From assembly GCF_042680125.1 (NCBI RefSeq), contig NZ_JBHTNY010000010.1: a stretch of 64,000 bases of DNA, one strand, 5' to 3'. A model generated the notes under the pieces. That model made no database searches, had not been told where the DNA came from, and saw only the letters and a list, made by a program, of their open reading frames with translations. The translations under genes were made by a program, and so were the position numbers. Origin of the DNA: Robinsoniella peoriensis. GTDB lineage: Bacteria > Bacillota > Clostridia > Lachnospirales > Lachnospiraceae. Below are positions 7,973 through 16,404 of the stretch, piece by piece. Every line of letters starts with the position of its first letter. Position 1 is the stretch's first letter.

Positions 7973-8929
7973 CTAGGACAGGATTATCGATTCACGTGAG
8001 AACAAGCTTAACTGTCTTTCCTTCAAACTTTTTACATTTCGGTCCTTTACAATATCTTTATCCCCCAGTTTACTGCAGAGCAAGGGCGAATCCCTATCAT
8101 ACTTTGCATTATTTGCTAAAGTAAGTTCGTGGTTTAAATTAGCATAACAATATACGCAGCCATTTTTACAGGTATTATATAATCCGATATCAATGCTGGC
8201 CGCACATCCACATTCCAGCCTCTGGTTCTTATCCTTTTCCACCTTCAGGGGACAGTCTATGATCTCTGACAGCAGTCTGTCATCAATGCATCTTCCGTGA
8301 GCAATACCGAATTTATGAAGATCGATATCTTCTGCACATGTTTCCAACGCAATTCCATAGCGGGATGCCGCCTTTGAAAATGCTTCTGCCAGATATTCTT
8401 TTTCTTCTCTTACTGCCGGCCGGATCCCCATCTGCTTCATCCTGTTTTTCATTTTTGTGTAGAAATCCAAATAGCTGAAGACACATTTATTGGTATAGGG
8501 AGCAAGCATTTCAGCCATACTGGAAAATTCCTTTAAATGGTACTGCACCGTATAAGTATCATTTAGTATAACCGGATCATAACGCCAGATTACACGCTCC
8601 TTTCCGATCATTTCCGAAAGGCACTGAAAGCTATTCATCCGATCCTTAAGCAGTGGAAGGTGTTCTTCTATTTCCCTTCCGTAGGGGTTTAACGTATATT
8701 GAAAATAATAAGCATATTCTTTCAGTTCATTCAGCCTTTTCAGCATTGGTCTTGGATTTTTGGTCCAGAAAACAATGCCGTCCACTACTTCCGGAGATAA
8801 ATCAATCCGGCTGATCTGGTGGGCATTCATGGGATTCCTGACCCAGACCTGTTTTTCTTGGATCCGGTTTAAAAACCAATCGGTATAATACGATGGAATA
8901 TCGGTTCTTCTGCTTGCACTGATTATCAT
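7973..8929 (-). CDS. DUF1848 protein, probable iron-sulfur protein
   Basis: About 318 residues, matching DUF1848: it starts MIISASRRTDIPSYYTDW and contains DGIVFWTKNPRPM. Near the C-terminus a cysteine cluster (CGCAASIDIG then CKNGCVYCYAN) resembles an iron-sulfur site of radical-SAM type in an unusual C-terminal position. No experimentally defined function is known to me. The ATG at 8929 is preferred because GAGG lies 7 nt upstream; the ATG at 8935 would abut it. It is a single-gene unit upstream of the MerR gene. Confidence 0.82.
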   Translation of the reverse strand: MIISASRRTDIPSYYTDWFLNRIQEKQVWVRNPMNAHQISRIDLSPEVVDGIVFWTKNPRPMLKRLNELKEYAYYFQYTLNPYGREIEEHLPLLKDRMNSFQCLSEMIGKERVIWRYDPVILNDTYTVQYHLKEFSSMAEMLAPYTNKCVFSYLDFYTKMKNRMKQMGIRPAVREEKEYLAEAFSKAASRYGIALETCAEDIDLHKFGIAHGRCIDDRLLSEIIDCPLKVEKDKNQRLECGCAASIDIGLYNTCKNGCVYCYANLNHELTLANNAKYDRDSPLLCSKLGDKDIVKDRNVKSLKERQLSLFSRESIILS

Positions 8930-9015
8930 AATCATCCCTCATTTCATAAGTAGTTAACAGTATTTTTATATACTGTACTATTTTATAGGGGATGCGTCAA
9001 CCTGCCGGGGATAGT

Positions 9016-9048
9016 AAAAGCCTGGATTATTTACCGTCCAGGCTTTTA
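9016..9048 (-). terminator. Terminator of the LytTR/ABC operon
   Basis: AAAGCCTGGA and TCCAGGCTTT pair around a 10-nt loop just after the ABC permease stop, followed on the minus strand by TTTTAC. Confidence 0.75.
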
Positions 9049-9054
9049 TACAGC

Positions 9055-9756
9055 TTATCCATCTAACCGGTTTCTGCGGAACACAATTACAAATCCAACA
9101 AGCATTATTGCAAAATTTACCACTATCACCAGTACACCTTCCCAGCTGATCCCTTCCATTTTTTCCACAAAACTGCTGATTTGATGTCCATAAGTAAATT
9201 TTGCAATCTGTCCTATCTTGTCATTAAACTTTGCAAGCATAGGTAAAAAAGCAAAGATCATCCCAAAGGGCAGTGCGAGACCGTTTGCCGACGTCATATT
9301 TTTGGCATATGCACCGATCGCCATGCCTAAAACAACTGATAAAATGCTTCCTATTCCCAATGCCGCCATAAATTTTACCATTTCAGCCGCTGAATATCCT
9401 CCCAGTGGTAAAAAGAGCACACCGGTAACCATAGTACAGAGAAACACAAATCCACCGGTACTAATCAGATACTCTATTGGGTTAACGTTGGACATTAGCA
9501 GCATTCTCAGTGTATTTTTTTCCTTTTCTTCCGCCATCATTGAAGAAGTTGCTACGATGGGTGTGAAAATCCCATGCATAACACCAAAAATTGATATAAA
9601 AAATGCGCTATTCCCCATCTGTTTTCCCATGCTCTGGGTCATAACCATTGCAATCACCGGAAATGTAAAAAATAATATCAGCACCTGCATATTATGTGCC
9701 GTGTCTTTTATCTGTTTGCTAAACAGTGCCTGTAATACTCTTGCATGTATACTCAT
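9055..9756 (-). CDS. ABC-2 type transporter permease
   Basis: A membrane protein of about 233 residues with six predicted helices. It has the ABC-2 signature MMAEEKEKNTLRMLLMSNVNP in the first cytoplasmic loop. The ATG at 9756 follows GGAGGCTGCT, and its first bases overlap the ATPase stop as ATGA, so translation of the two is coupled. With the ATPase it should export a drug, peptide or lipid-like compound. It is the last gene of the LytTR operon. Confidence 0.85.
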   Translation of the reverse strand: MSIHARVLQALFSKQIKDTAHNMQVLILFFTFPVIAMVMTQSMGKQMGNSAFFISIFGVMHGIFTPIVATSSMMAEEKEKNTLRMLLMSNVNPIEYLISTGGFVFLCTMVTGVLFLPLGGYSAAEMVKFMAALGIGSILSVVLGMAIGAYAKNMTSANGLALPFGMIFAFLPMLAKFNDKIGQIAKFTYGHQISSFVEKMEGISWEGVLVIVVNFAIMLVGFVIVFRRNRLDG

Positions 9757-10598
9757 AGCAGCCTCCTTCCGGTTAATTCCATAAATACCGTTTCCAGATC
9801 CGGTTCTGAAGAATGAATAGATTCCACGCATTCCCCCTGAAAATATTCCATAATTCTGTCCGCATTTTCCCTTGTATTTTTCAGTTTTACAATTGATTTA
9901 TCTTTACACAGAATTGTGATGATATTCTGGGTATTGTATTTTCTGCAAAGTTCTTCCGGTACCCCGTATTCTACGATTCCACCGTCATTTAACAGGGCTA
10001 CGTGGTCACAGAGCTTGTAAGCCTCCTCCATGTTATGGGTAGTGAGGAATATCGTTGTCCCCTCCTTTTTCAGTTCCTGCAAAAGCTCATGAATTGTCTG
10101 TGTCACCGACGGGTCCAGACCGCTTGTAGGTTCATCCAAAAATAATAGTTTTGGCTGATGAAGCATCGCTCTTGCCAGTACCAGCCTCTGCCGCATTCCC
10201 TTTGACAATTTTTCCACAGCTTTTTTCTCCGCATCTTCCAGCCCCACACGTTTTAACAGTACACCAATTCTCTTTTTTTCTACTCCGTATATCCGTGCCG
10301 GCAACAACATATTATCATAACAGCTCAACCGTTCATACAATCCGCTATTATCCAGAACCATACCGATCATCTTATAATCTTCTCTGTCCAGCTGTACGCA
10401 GGACTTTCCAAAAATGGTCCCTTCCCCCAGATCCGGCTTTAACTGTCCGGTTAAAATTTTAATTAATGTAGTTTTTCCTGCGCCTGACGGTCCCAAAAGA
10501 CCGAACACTTCTCCTTCTTCTATCTTTAAATTCACATTATTCAAAACACATTTCTCATTGAACGATTTCGATATATCTCGAATTACAATCTCTCCCAT
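9753..10598 (-). CDS. ABC transporter ATPase
   Basis: About 281 residues from ATG 10598 (MGEIVIRDISKSF). It has Walker A GPSGAGKTT, signature LSKGMRQRL and Walker B LLFLDEPTSGLD, then the H-loop in FLTTHNMEE, as in antibiotic or lantibiotic export/immunity ATPases. The frame continues 23 codons upstream to a GTG at 10667 inside the tandem repeat, where a ribosome site is also visible. The conserved family start favours 10598, but that ATG has only a weak GGGT before it. How the gene is initiated is therefore uncertain and may involve the repeats. Confidence 0.88.
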   Translation of the reverse strand: MGEIVIRDISKSFNEKCVLNNVNLKIEEGEVFGLLGPSGAGKTTLIKILTGQLKPDLGEGTIFGKSCVQLDREDYKMIGMVLDNSGLYERLSCYDNMLLPARIYGVEKKRIGVLLKRVGLEDAEKKAVEKLSKGMRQRLVLARAMLHQPKLLFLDEPTSGLDPSVTQTIHELLQELKKEGTTIFLTTHNMEEAYKLCDHVALLNDGGIVEYGVPEELCRKYNTQNIITILCKDKSIVKLKNTRENADRIMEYFQGECVESIHSSEPDLETVFMELTGRRLL

Positions 10599-10600
10599 AT

Positions 10601-10812
10601 TTATACCCATTGCATATTGCAGGCTTGCCTGCAATACTGCCACAATTAAACAGGTTGAAAGAATCACATCGTGGCGTCCTTTCTATATCATAATTTTCTT
10701 TCAACCTTATACCCATTGCATATTGCAGGCTTGCCTGCAATACTGCCACAATTAAACAGGTTGAAAGAATCACACCGTGGCATCCTTTCTATATCATAAT
10801 TTTCTTTCAACC
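10601..10812 (-). repeat. Two 106-bp tandem direct repeats forming the ABC leader
   Basis: Bases 10601-10706 and 10707-10812 are 106-bp copies differing at two positions. Read on the minus strand, each copy holds a perfect 12-bp inverted pair (AGGTTGAAAGAA / TTCTTTCAACCT). Between its arms lie a ribosome-site-like AAAGGA and, 7-8 nt later, a start codon followed at once by TGA (ATGTGA in the proximal copy, GTGTGA in the distal copy). A second hairpin, TTGCAGG-CAAG-CCTGCAA, follows. The array separates DUF3021 from the ATPase and looks like a duplicated regulatory leader. Confidence 0.85.
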
Positions 10813-10827
10813 TTATCTGCCCTTCTT

Positions 10828-11310
10828 CTAATTTTCTTTCTTTTTCTCTTTATAAACTTTTAACAGTCTGTCGTATTTCTTTTGTTCCAGCTTCGTCTTA
10901 ATAACCATAAGTATGGTACTGCCAAGGAAGCAGAGACCAAAAGAAATGAAAAAGCCTACCCAAGCCGGCCAGAAATCCAAAGGAAACCACCCAAAGCAGA
11001 TAACAAAAATCAAAATCACAAGCACACTCAGCACAACCATTATTACCGTACGCCAAAGCATCATGACATTTTGAAATATTTTAGCAGACATACTGATACT
11101 CTGTACCAGATTAAGTACAATGGAACACATAAAAAGCTGTAAAATTGTGGTGTTCGCAATCCCTTTGCCCCCCAGCTGATACAGATTTGAAAAATCCATT
11201 GACTCTTCTCCCCACAAAGCACCTGCAATCGCAATAACCAGGATTTCCACCGCAAATATGATCATTACCTGAGCAGCAAATTTGTATTTTGAAAGAATTT
11301 TATCACTCAT
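10828..11310 (-). CDS. DUF3021 membrane protein, likely partner of the LytTR regulator
   Basis: A 160-residue protein with four predicted transmembrane segments and a basic C-terminal tail (KTKLEQKKYDRLLKVYKEKKKE). It matches the DUF3021 pattern. In Firmicutes such proteins are encoded beside LytTR-only regulators and are thought to hold them inactive at the membrane, as in HdrRM/BrsRM-type LytTR regulatory systems. Its ATG follows the regulator stop directly (TAA then ATG), with GGGGGTGAAATAA as ribosome site, so the pair is translationally linked. Confidence 0.8.
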   Translation of the reverse strand: MSDKILSKYKFAAQVMIIFAVEILVIAIAGALWGEESMDFSNLYQLGGKGIANTTILQLFMCSIVLNLVQSISMSAKIFQNVMMLWRTVIMVVLSVLVILIFVICFGWFPLDFWPAWVGFFISFGLCFLGSTILMVIKTKLEQKKYDRLLKVYKEKKKEN

Positions 11311-11751
11311 TTATTTCACCCCCAACTTCTCTCTGATTGTCCCTGCATACTGTCTGGAAACAAATACTTTTTCTCCGTTATTCATAGTAACCAGAATTCT
11401 TCCATCAATATCCGGGCGCAGCGATTTAATCTGATTAAAATTTATAATACAGGATTTCCCTGCACGGAAAAAATCCATGTCCGCAAGCTGTTCTTCCAGT
11501 TCATATAATTTCATCGGTGTCTCATAGACTGCTGACTCCGTATAAAAAAAGGTCTTTTTATCTACGGTATCAATATATAAAATTCCGGAAGTATCCAATA
11601 TATAGGTTTGTTTATCTTTGATACCGGTAATTTTATGATCCATCATTTGTAACACGGCAATTATTTTATCTATTTTTTCATTTGCGCTTGGACAATTAAT
11701 TGTAATCTCCATATCACTTAAACTGCTGTCCTCCCTGACATGTATCTTCAC
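11311..11751 (-). CDS. LytTR DNA-binding regulator without receiver domain
   Basis: This 146-residue protein ends in a LytTR domain (about residues 45-146; FFRAGKSCIINFNQIKSL and VFVSRQYAGTIREKL are typical). The N-terminal 45 residues are too short for a receiver, so it is not a standard two-component regulator. It is first in an operon with DUF3021 and an ABC exporter. A 9-12-9 bp direct repeat typical of LytTR sites lies just upstream of its promoter, which suggests self-activation held in check by the DUF3021 protein. Confidence 0.85.
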   Translation of the reverse strand: MKIHVREDSSLSDMEITINCPSANEKIDKIIAVLQMMDHKITGIKDKQTYILDTSGILYIDTVDKKTFFYTESAVYETPMKLYELEEQLADMDFFRAGKSCIINFNQIKSLRPDIDGRILVTMNNGEKVFVSRQYAGTIREKLGVK

Positions 11752-11792
11752 CCTTCCACCTCCTGCCGCAAATCTCTCTTTGATCTATTCCC

Positions 11793-11821
11793 ACTATACA
11801 CACTGGCATTTTTTATTTCAA
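11793..11821 (-). promoter_or_regulatory. Promoter of the LytTR operon
   Basis: Minus strand TTGAAA (11821-11816), 17-nt spacer, TATAGT (11798-11793), about 40 bp before the LytTR ATG. Confidence 0.65.
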
Positions 11822-11830
11822 CCTGGTTTT

Positions 11831-11860
11831 TCTAAGTTGCGGAAATTATAGTCTAAGTTG
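11831..11860 (-). promoter_or_regulatory. LytTR binding site: 9-bp direct repeats spaced 12 bp
   Basis: The 9-mer CAACTTAGA (minus strand) occurs exactly twice, at 11839-11831 and 11860-11852, separated by 12 bp. This 9-12-9 direct repeat is the known layout of LytTR sites (AgrA, ComE, AlgR). The proximal copy ends 9 bp upstream of the -35, the usual place for an activator. Confidence 0.75.
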
Positions 11861-11883
11861 TATCCTTTTATAACTGCAAAATA

Positions 11884-11921
11884 AAAAGCTATAGATCAAT
11901 TACTGTTGACCTACAGCTTTA
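11884..11921 (-). terminator. Terminator of the glycan operon
   Basis: AAAGCTATAGATCA and TGACCTACAGCTTT form an imperfect stem after the URO-D-like gene. On the minus strand it is followed by TTTTTATTTT. Confidence 0.6.
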
Positions 11922-11938
11922 TGTTATTTCATTCTTTT

Positions 11939-13159
11939 CTACTTCCGATAATCCAATGCCGCCTGATAAATAGCCAGAATCTTCTCCGGAGATACCTCAT
12001 CCAAAATATTGTGGCACTGATTAAAAATAAACCCTCCATCTTTATTAAATATTTCAATTAATTCGCTGCTATGGCGGTAAATATCCTCTGTCCTGGATGT
12101 GCCAGCCACAAACTGCTGCATGTCTGCTCCACCTCCCCAGAATACCAGATCTTTTCCAAACTCTCTTTTCAGTCTCACAGGGTCCATACCCCTTGCAGAG
12201 ATCTGAACCGGATTCAGCACCTGTACCCCTGCCTCAATCAGATCCGGAATCAGATCATAAATAGCTCCGCAGCTATGCAGCGCTACCTTAACCCCCGGAT
12301 AATTATCCCGGACAAACCGGAAGATCTTTTTATGGTATGGCTTTATCATTTCACGGTACAGCTCCGGTGACAACTGAGGCTGAATCTGGTTTCCCAAATC
12401 ATCCCCGCCAAAAATAAGCACGTCCAGGTATTCGCCCACCCTGTCCAGCATTTTCTGCAGATTAACCACATAGGCATCCGTCATCTTCTCTGCCCACTCA
12501 TGCACCATTTCCTTTTCCAGCAAAAGATGGCAAGCCCAGTTCTCATACCCAAAATCCTGCTGCCCCTGCTCGAATACACTGCATCCTGCATGCATAAGCA
12601 GCGCTTTATCGGTATTGTAATACAATTCTCTCGCCTGAACCTCGATAAATGCCAATTCTTCTTCGGTCACTTCAGGCAATACCAGCTGCTCCTGTAATTC
12701 TTCCAGTGTCTCTACATCCTCCAGGTAATATCTCACCGAATCATACAGTGTCCCATCCTTCGGACGTACAGCCAGCAGTTCTCCGGTATTGATGTCATGG
12801 ATCTCGAAATCTCCTTTTTTATTGACTACGGGATTCAGGTCATAGGGGACCATGCAGGGGCTTTTGTCCGGTAATTCGGATATTTTGTAACGGTCGCCCT
12901 TTATTTGAAATGCAGACATAAGCCTTTTAACCTGTACTACGTCCCCTCCCATCCTTTCTAATATAAAATCTTCGGGTATGGCAAGCTGCTGCATTACGTC
13001 ATAAAGCTTTGTAGTCTCCTGTGGATATCCCAAATATTTTTTTAACTTATTATATGCGATAGCACTAATGCCGCTGGAACGGTGCCCGCCAAAATCAATT
13101 GGCAGTACATCGGGCTTCTGATGATTCAAAACAGCCCTGATTCTTTCTCTTGAAGTCAT
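11939..13159 (-). CDS. URO-D superfamily protein with MtaA-like zinc motif
   Basis: This 406-residue protein belongs to the uroporphyrinogen decarboxylase superfamily, which includes cobamide methyltransferases (MtaA, MtbA, CmuA). HSCG near residue 295 and a Cys in NQCHN near residue 382 match the His-Cys...Cys zinc ligands of the methyltransferase branch, so haem biosynthesis is unlikely. It is the last gene of the glycan operon, 28 bp after the GH106-like gene. A role in removing methyl groups from O-methylated sugars is possible, but no corrinoid protein is encoded nearby. The ribosome site AGGAGGAAATTT fixes the start. Confidence 0.8.
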   Translation of the reverse strand: MTSRERIRAVLNHQKPDVLPIDFGGHRSSGISAIAYNKLKKYLGYPQETTKLYDVMQQLAIPEDFILERMGGDVVQVKRLMSAFQIKGDRYKISELPDKSPCMVPYDLNPVVNKKGDFEIHDINTGELLAVRPKDGTLYDSVRYYLEDVETLEELQEQLVLPEVTEEELAFIEVQARELYYNTDKALLMHAGCSVFEQGQQDFGYENWACHLLLEKEMVHEWAEKMTDAYVVNLQKMLDRVGEYLDVLIFGGDDLGNQIQPQLSPELYREMIKPYHKKIFRFVRDNYPGVKVALHSCGAIYDLIPDLIEAGVQVLNPVQISARGMDPVRLKREFGKDLVFWGGGADMQQFVAGTSRTEDIYRHSSELIEIFNKDGGFIFNQCHNILDEVSPEKILAIYQAALDYRK

Positions 13160-13187
13160 AAATTTCCTCCTGATTCTTTTCTTAATT

Positions 13188-16100
13188 TTACCCTAGATCG
13201 TGTTTTAAACTCGCTTTGGTAATAATCCGGGGGCTGGTGAAAATTCCTGCCGGTTTTAAATGATATTCATAAGCAAAATATGCTCCCTGTGTCTCCCAGG
13301 CATTATTTCCATACCAATCGTAGGACGGGTTTGAATTGTGCACCGCTCCCAGTGTATTATAACGGTTTCCATATAACCGTATTTCGATTTGCTTTTTCCC
13401 TGCATCTCCCCCTTTGAGTTTCACTTCATACGGAGCTGAAATAATGCTTCCTTCTTTCATCCCATCCATATACACATTAAGCAAAGGTGCACTAAAATCA
13501 TGGATAGAAAGAATTTTATCATCTCCTGTCTGTTGAAAATTACAGAAATACGTTATATTCCCTCCATAAAAAGGAAATCCCTGAGAAGTTATGTCTCCAT
13601 AACTTAAATGTCCTGGTTTCTTAATTACCACAGCTTTTCTGCCTTCTAGTTTTACTCCAAAATCACCCAGTAAATAAAACGGCTCAAAATCTGTCTGCAC
13701 TCCGGTTCTCATCTCAATGATTAATTCATTACAGCCTTTTTGTAACAAACCCAACGGTATTGTTTTAACCGCTTCATCTATATACCAACCATCCGGCTGC
13801 ATATTTACCGGTATTTTGTTCCAGATAATTTCTGCATATTGGGGCTGCTCGATCCCCAGCTTTACAGGCATTCCTTCGATCTCACTTTCTATATGAAATT
13901 GAAGGGTAACCATATCCGGCCTGTTATTATTTTCTTTTAACCGCCATGGCTGCTCATAGCTGCGTTGATACTTTAATTCTGTCCTTACATACTTCCCTAT
14001 CCTCAGAATTTCTTCTTCATGGTGCATGTCTTCTCCATTCACAGAAAATGCAGGCATGTCCAGAAGCAAAACATTTGGCTCTTCCAGTTGATAGCCTATG
14101 CAGTCAAGTTCACATACAATTTGCGGATGTGTATCTGTATATTTTTTACTAACGTCTGCCCTGCCATTTGTAATACTTTGCTCCGCAGGAATACCATGAT
14201 ATAAAAAACTCATTCCCGAATAGATTTTTTCATACCAGATGGTCATGCCATTTTGATAAACACAATCTACCGGCAGAATATTTCCTGTATTCGTCTCAAG
14301 TTTTTCAATTCGATATATTCCCCGCAAATGCACTTCACACGTTTTTCCAGGCAGTCCATCATCCGTAATTTCAAAAAAACTTGGCATTTCATTTTGAGTA
14401 ACATTACAAAGGAATAGATACTTACCTCCGTCTGCTTCCTCCCGCATCTGATACAACAGATCTTTCCCCCGGTGTCCTGTTTGAACTTCAACTACATCCA
14501 CATCCCTTACTACTTCAAGTTTATACAAAATTACACTCTTTGAAAAAGAAACAATTTCTTCCTTGCCGGCAAAACATTTTAATTTTGGGCTACTTTGGGC
14601 ATCTATATAAGCCCCCGGCTGATCTAAAAAGAGAATTTTTCCTCCGTGTGCTTTAAACTTCTTCAAGTACTCCAGTGTAGTACTTCGCAGTGTCTCACAG
14701 CCCGGTATTAAAATCATCTCATAGCACATCTCTCCTGCCTGAAATCCGAAATCTGTTTCCCTGTATTGTTTTAACAAAAGTTCTTCTGATAAAAAATCAA
14801 AATCAATTAATCCAAATAAAAGCCAGTCTATTAATTCCTTTAATCGCTCTTCCTGCTCTTCCCTATAAAGCTGGGTCTGATTCATTGGTCCCCAATGCAG
14901 CCAATAGCTTTCTATCGGATGAATAACACCTACCCTCACCCTGCTTTTACCTTGGCTCATGGCAAAATTTACCCTTGCAAAGTGGTCCTCCAGAACTTTA
15001 TATTCCTGATGCCAGGGCGTCTGATAAGATAAGGAAACAGGGAAATCCCTTTTTGCTCCACCTTCCAGTGACATTAGTGAAAGATGCAGTACTCTGTGGG
15101 TAACGCCCATAGCTGCCTGCCAGTTTCCCTGGATTAAATGCTCCCGAAAAGTAACATCCAAGTTCATCACCCCATATAGTTCACTCATGACACCATCCCG
15201 GCCATCCTGGCGTGAAACGCTCTGCGCCTGTTTTACAGTTAAATACTCTCTTGCATCACACAAAATATCTATGCCAGGTATATGCAGATACTGATAGCAT
15301 CTCATCGCCTCACCTATCGCTCTGGTCTGCGACCATAGTGTGGACTCCTCAACGGCATGTCCGGTCAGCAATATATGATGTTCCTCACACCACTGATACA
15401 ATGTCTGAAAATAAGACTGGGCAAAAATGTCAGAAACAAAATTGTGATAACGGTATCGGTGTACCGACACATTTCCGTCAGGAAGTTCCCATATTAGCTC
15501 AGGAATATAATCCAAAATGGAATAACCGTATTTTGCTATGAACTTAATATCAAAATCATCCGTATAGGATAAATGAATATCACATTTATCCATCGGAAAG
15601 GGCAATGCCTCTTTATATGCAAACTGTGGTTCATCTGTAAATATCACCGGGACTTCTTTTCCAAATGCACTTCCACAGACATTTGCATATTTTTCATGGG
15701 TAGTTTCTGTAAATTCCTGAACCACCCTCGGGTTTAATGTATCCACATAACCATAACCGTTATACCAGATGTCATTCCTCTCGAGCGCCAGATATGCATA
15801 CCACAAGACTCCGTCATTACATTTATAATGGTCCGTTTCTGTCCTCTGATATCCTTTTAGACATTCCTGTTCCAACTGAACACAGTATGCTGCAAGAAAA
15901 TATCCATCAGGATCTTCACCGGATCTTTGGCACCTCTCAAATTCTTCCCTGTCCCTGCAAAAACTGCCGCCTTGCTTCTTCGGAGTAAACAGAAGACATC
16001 TGGAAGCATTTTCCGGTCTGGCTATTAATCCTCCTGCCGCACCTGAGGGCCATCGGTCTTCATCGTACAGCCATGTATAAAGTCCTTCCTTTGACAGCTC

Positions 16101-16337
16101 CTTCTGGGAAAACTGCACCAGTTCCAGAAATTCTTCTCCCAGGTACTCATTTTGCAGGCCATAACGGCTGTGAATGTCCGCACCTCCAAATCCCATTTCT
16201 TTAAAAATCCGGACATCACGCTCTATCTTATTTTTATCCACAAAGCAGTTCCATGACCAGAAAGGGACACCTCTGTACCATGCAGGCGGATTCTCAAAAA
16301 CCTTCCTGCTAAATTCCGTTTCTCTTATTTTATCCAT
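13188..16337 (-). CDS. Large cytoplasmic GH106-like glycosidase
   Basis: About 1049 residues from the ATG at 16337, chosen for GGGGGGAATTTT before it. The N-terminal half resembles glycoside hydrolase family 106 (alpha-L-rhamnosidase) TIM barrels: PPAWYRGVPFWSWN near residue 17, GFGGADIHSR near 48, and YTWLYDEDRWPSGAAGG near 85-105. The C-terminal half is beta-rich with an accessory jelly-roll-like part. There is no signal peptide, so it acts on sugar brought in by the neighbouring importer. It is related to the 761-residue protein at 49610-51895. Rhamnoside specificity is not established; another terminal sugar is possible. Confidence 0.7.
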   Translation of the reverse strand: MDKIRETEFSRKVFENPPAWYRGVPFWSWNCFVDKNKIERDVRIFKEMGFGGADIHSRYGLQNEYLGEEFLELVQFSQKELSKEGLYTWLYDEDRWPSGAAGGLIARPENASRCLLFTPKKQGGSFCRDREEFERCQRSGEDPDGYFLAAYCVQLEQECLKGYQRTETDHYKCNDGVLWYAYLALERNDIWYNGYGYVDTLNPRVVQEFTETTHEKYANVCGSAFGKEVPVIFTDEPQFAYKEALPFPMDKCDIHLSYTDDFDIKFIAKYGYSILDYIPELIWELPDGNVSVHRYRYHNFVSDIFAQSYFQTLYQWCEEHHILLTGHAVEESTLWSQTRAIGEAMRCYQYLHIPGIDILCDAREYLTVKQAQSVSRQDGRDGVMSELYGVMNLDVTFREHLIQGNWQAAMGVTHRVLHLSLMSLEGGAKRDFPVSLSYQTPWHQEYKVLEDHFARVNFAMSQGKSRVRVGVIHPIESYWLHWGPMNQTQLYREEQEERLKELIDWLLFGLIDFDFLSEELLLKQYRETDFGFQAGEMCYEMILIPGCETLRSTTLEYLKKFKAHGGKILFLDQPGAYIDAQSSPKLKCFAGKEEIVSFSKSVILYKLEVVRDVDVVEVQTGHRGKDLLYQMREEADGGKYLFLCNVTQNEMPSFFEITDDGLPGKTCEVHLRGIYRIEKLETNTGNILPVDCVYQNGMTIWYEKIYSGMSFLYHGIPAEQSITNGRADVSKKYTDTHPQIVCELDCIGYQLEEPNVLLLDMPAFSVNGEDMHHEEEILRIGKYVRTELKYQRSYEQPWRLKENNNRPDMVTLQFHIESEIEGMPVKLGIEQPQYAEIIWNKIPVNMQPDGWYIDEAVKTIPLGLLQKGCNELIIEMRTGVQTDFEPFYLLGDFGVKLEGRKAVVIKKPGHLSYGDITSQGFPFYGGNITYFCNFQQTGDDKILSIHDFSAPLLNVYMDGMKEGSIISAPYEVKLKGGDAGKKQIEIRLYGNRYNTLGAVHNSNPSYDWYGNNAWETQGAYFAYEYHLKPAGIFTSPRIITKASLKHDLG

Positions 16338-16404
16338 AAAATTCCCCCCAAATATTCTTAAAGCAGCCGGCAAAAGCATCTACCGGCCGCCTTTTTGCAG
16401 TTCT

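Noticed and set aside
10555..10773. Minus-strand frame of 72 codons across the 106-bp repeats
   Set aside because: It simply reads through the tandem repeat in another frame and continues into the ATPase start region; no protein family is recognisable.
11939..13159. Label as haem-pathway uroporphyrinogen decarboxylase
   Set aside because: The HSCG and later Cys fit methyltransferase zinc ligands, and the operon context is glycan breakdown with no haem genes.
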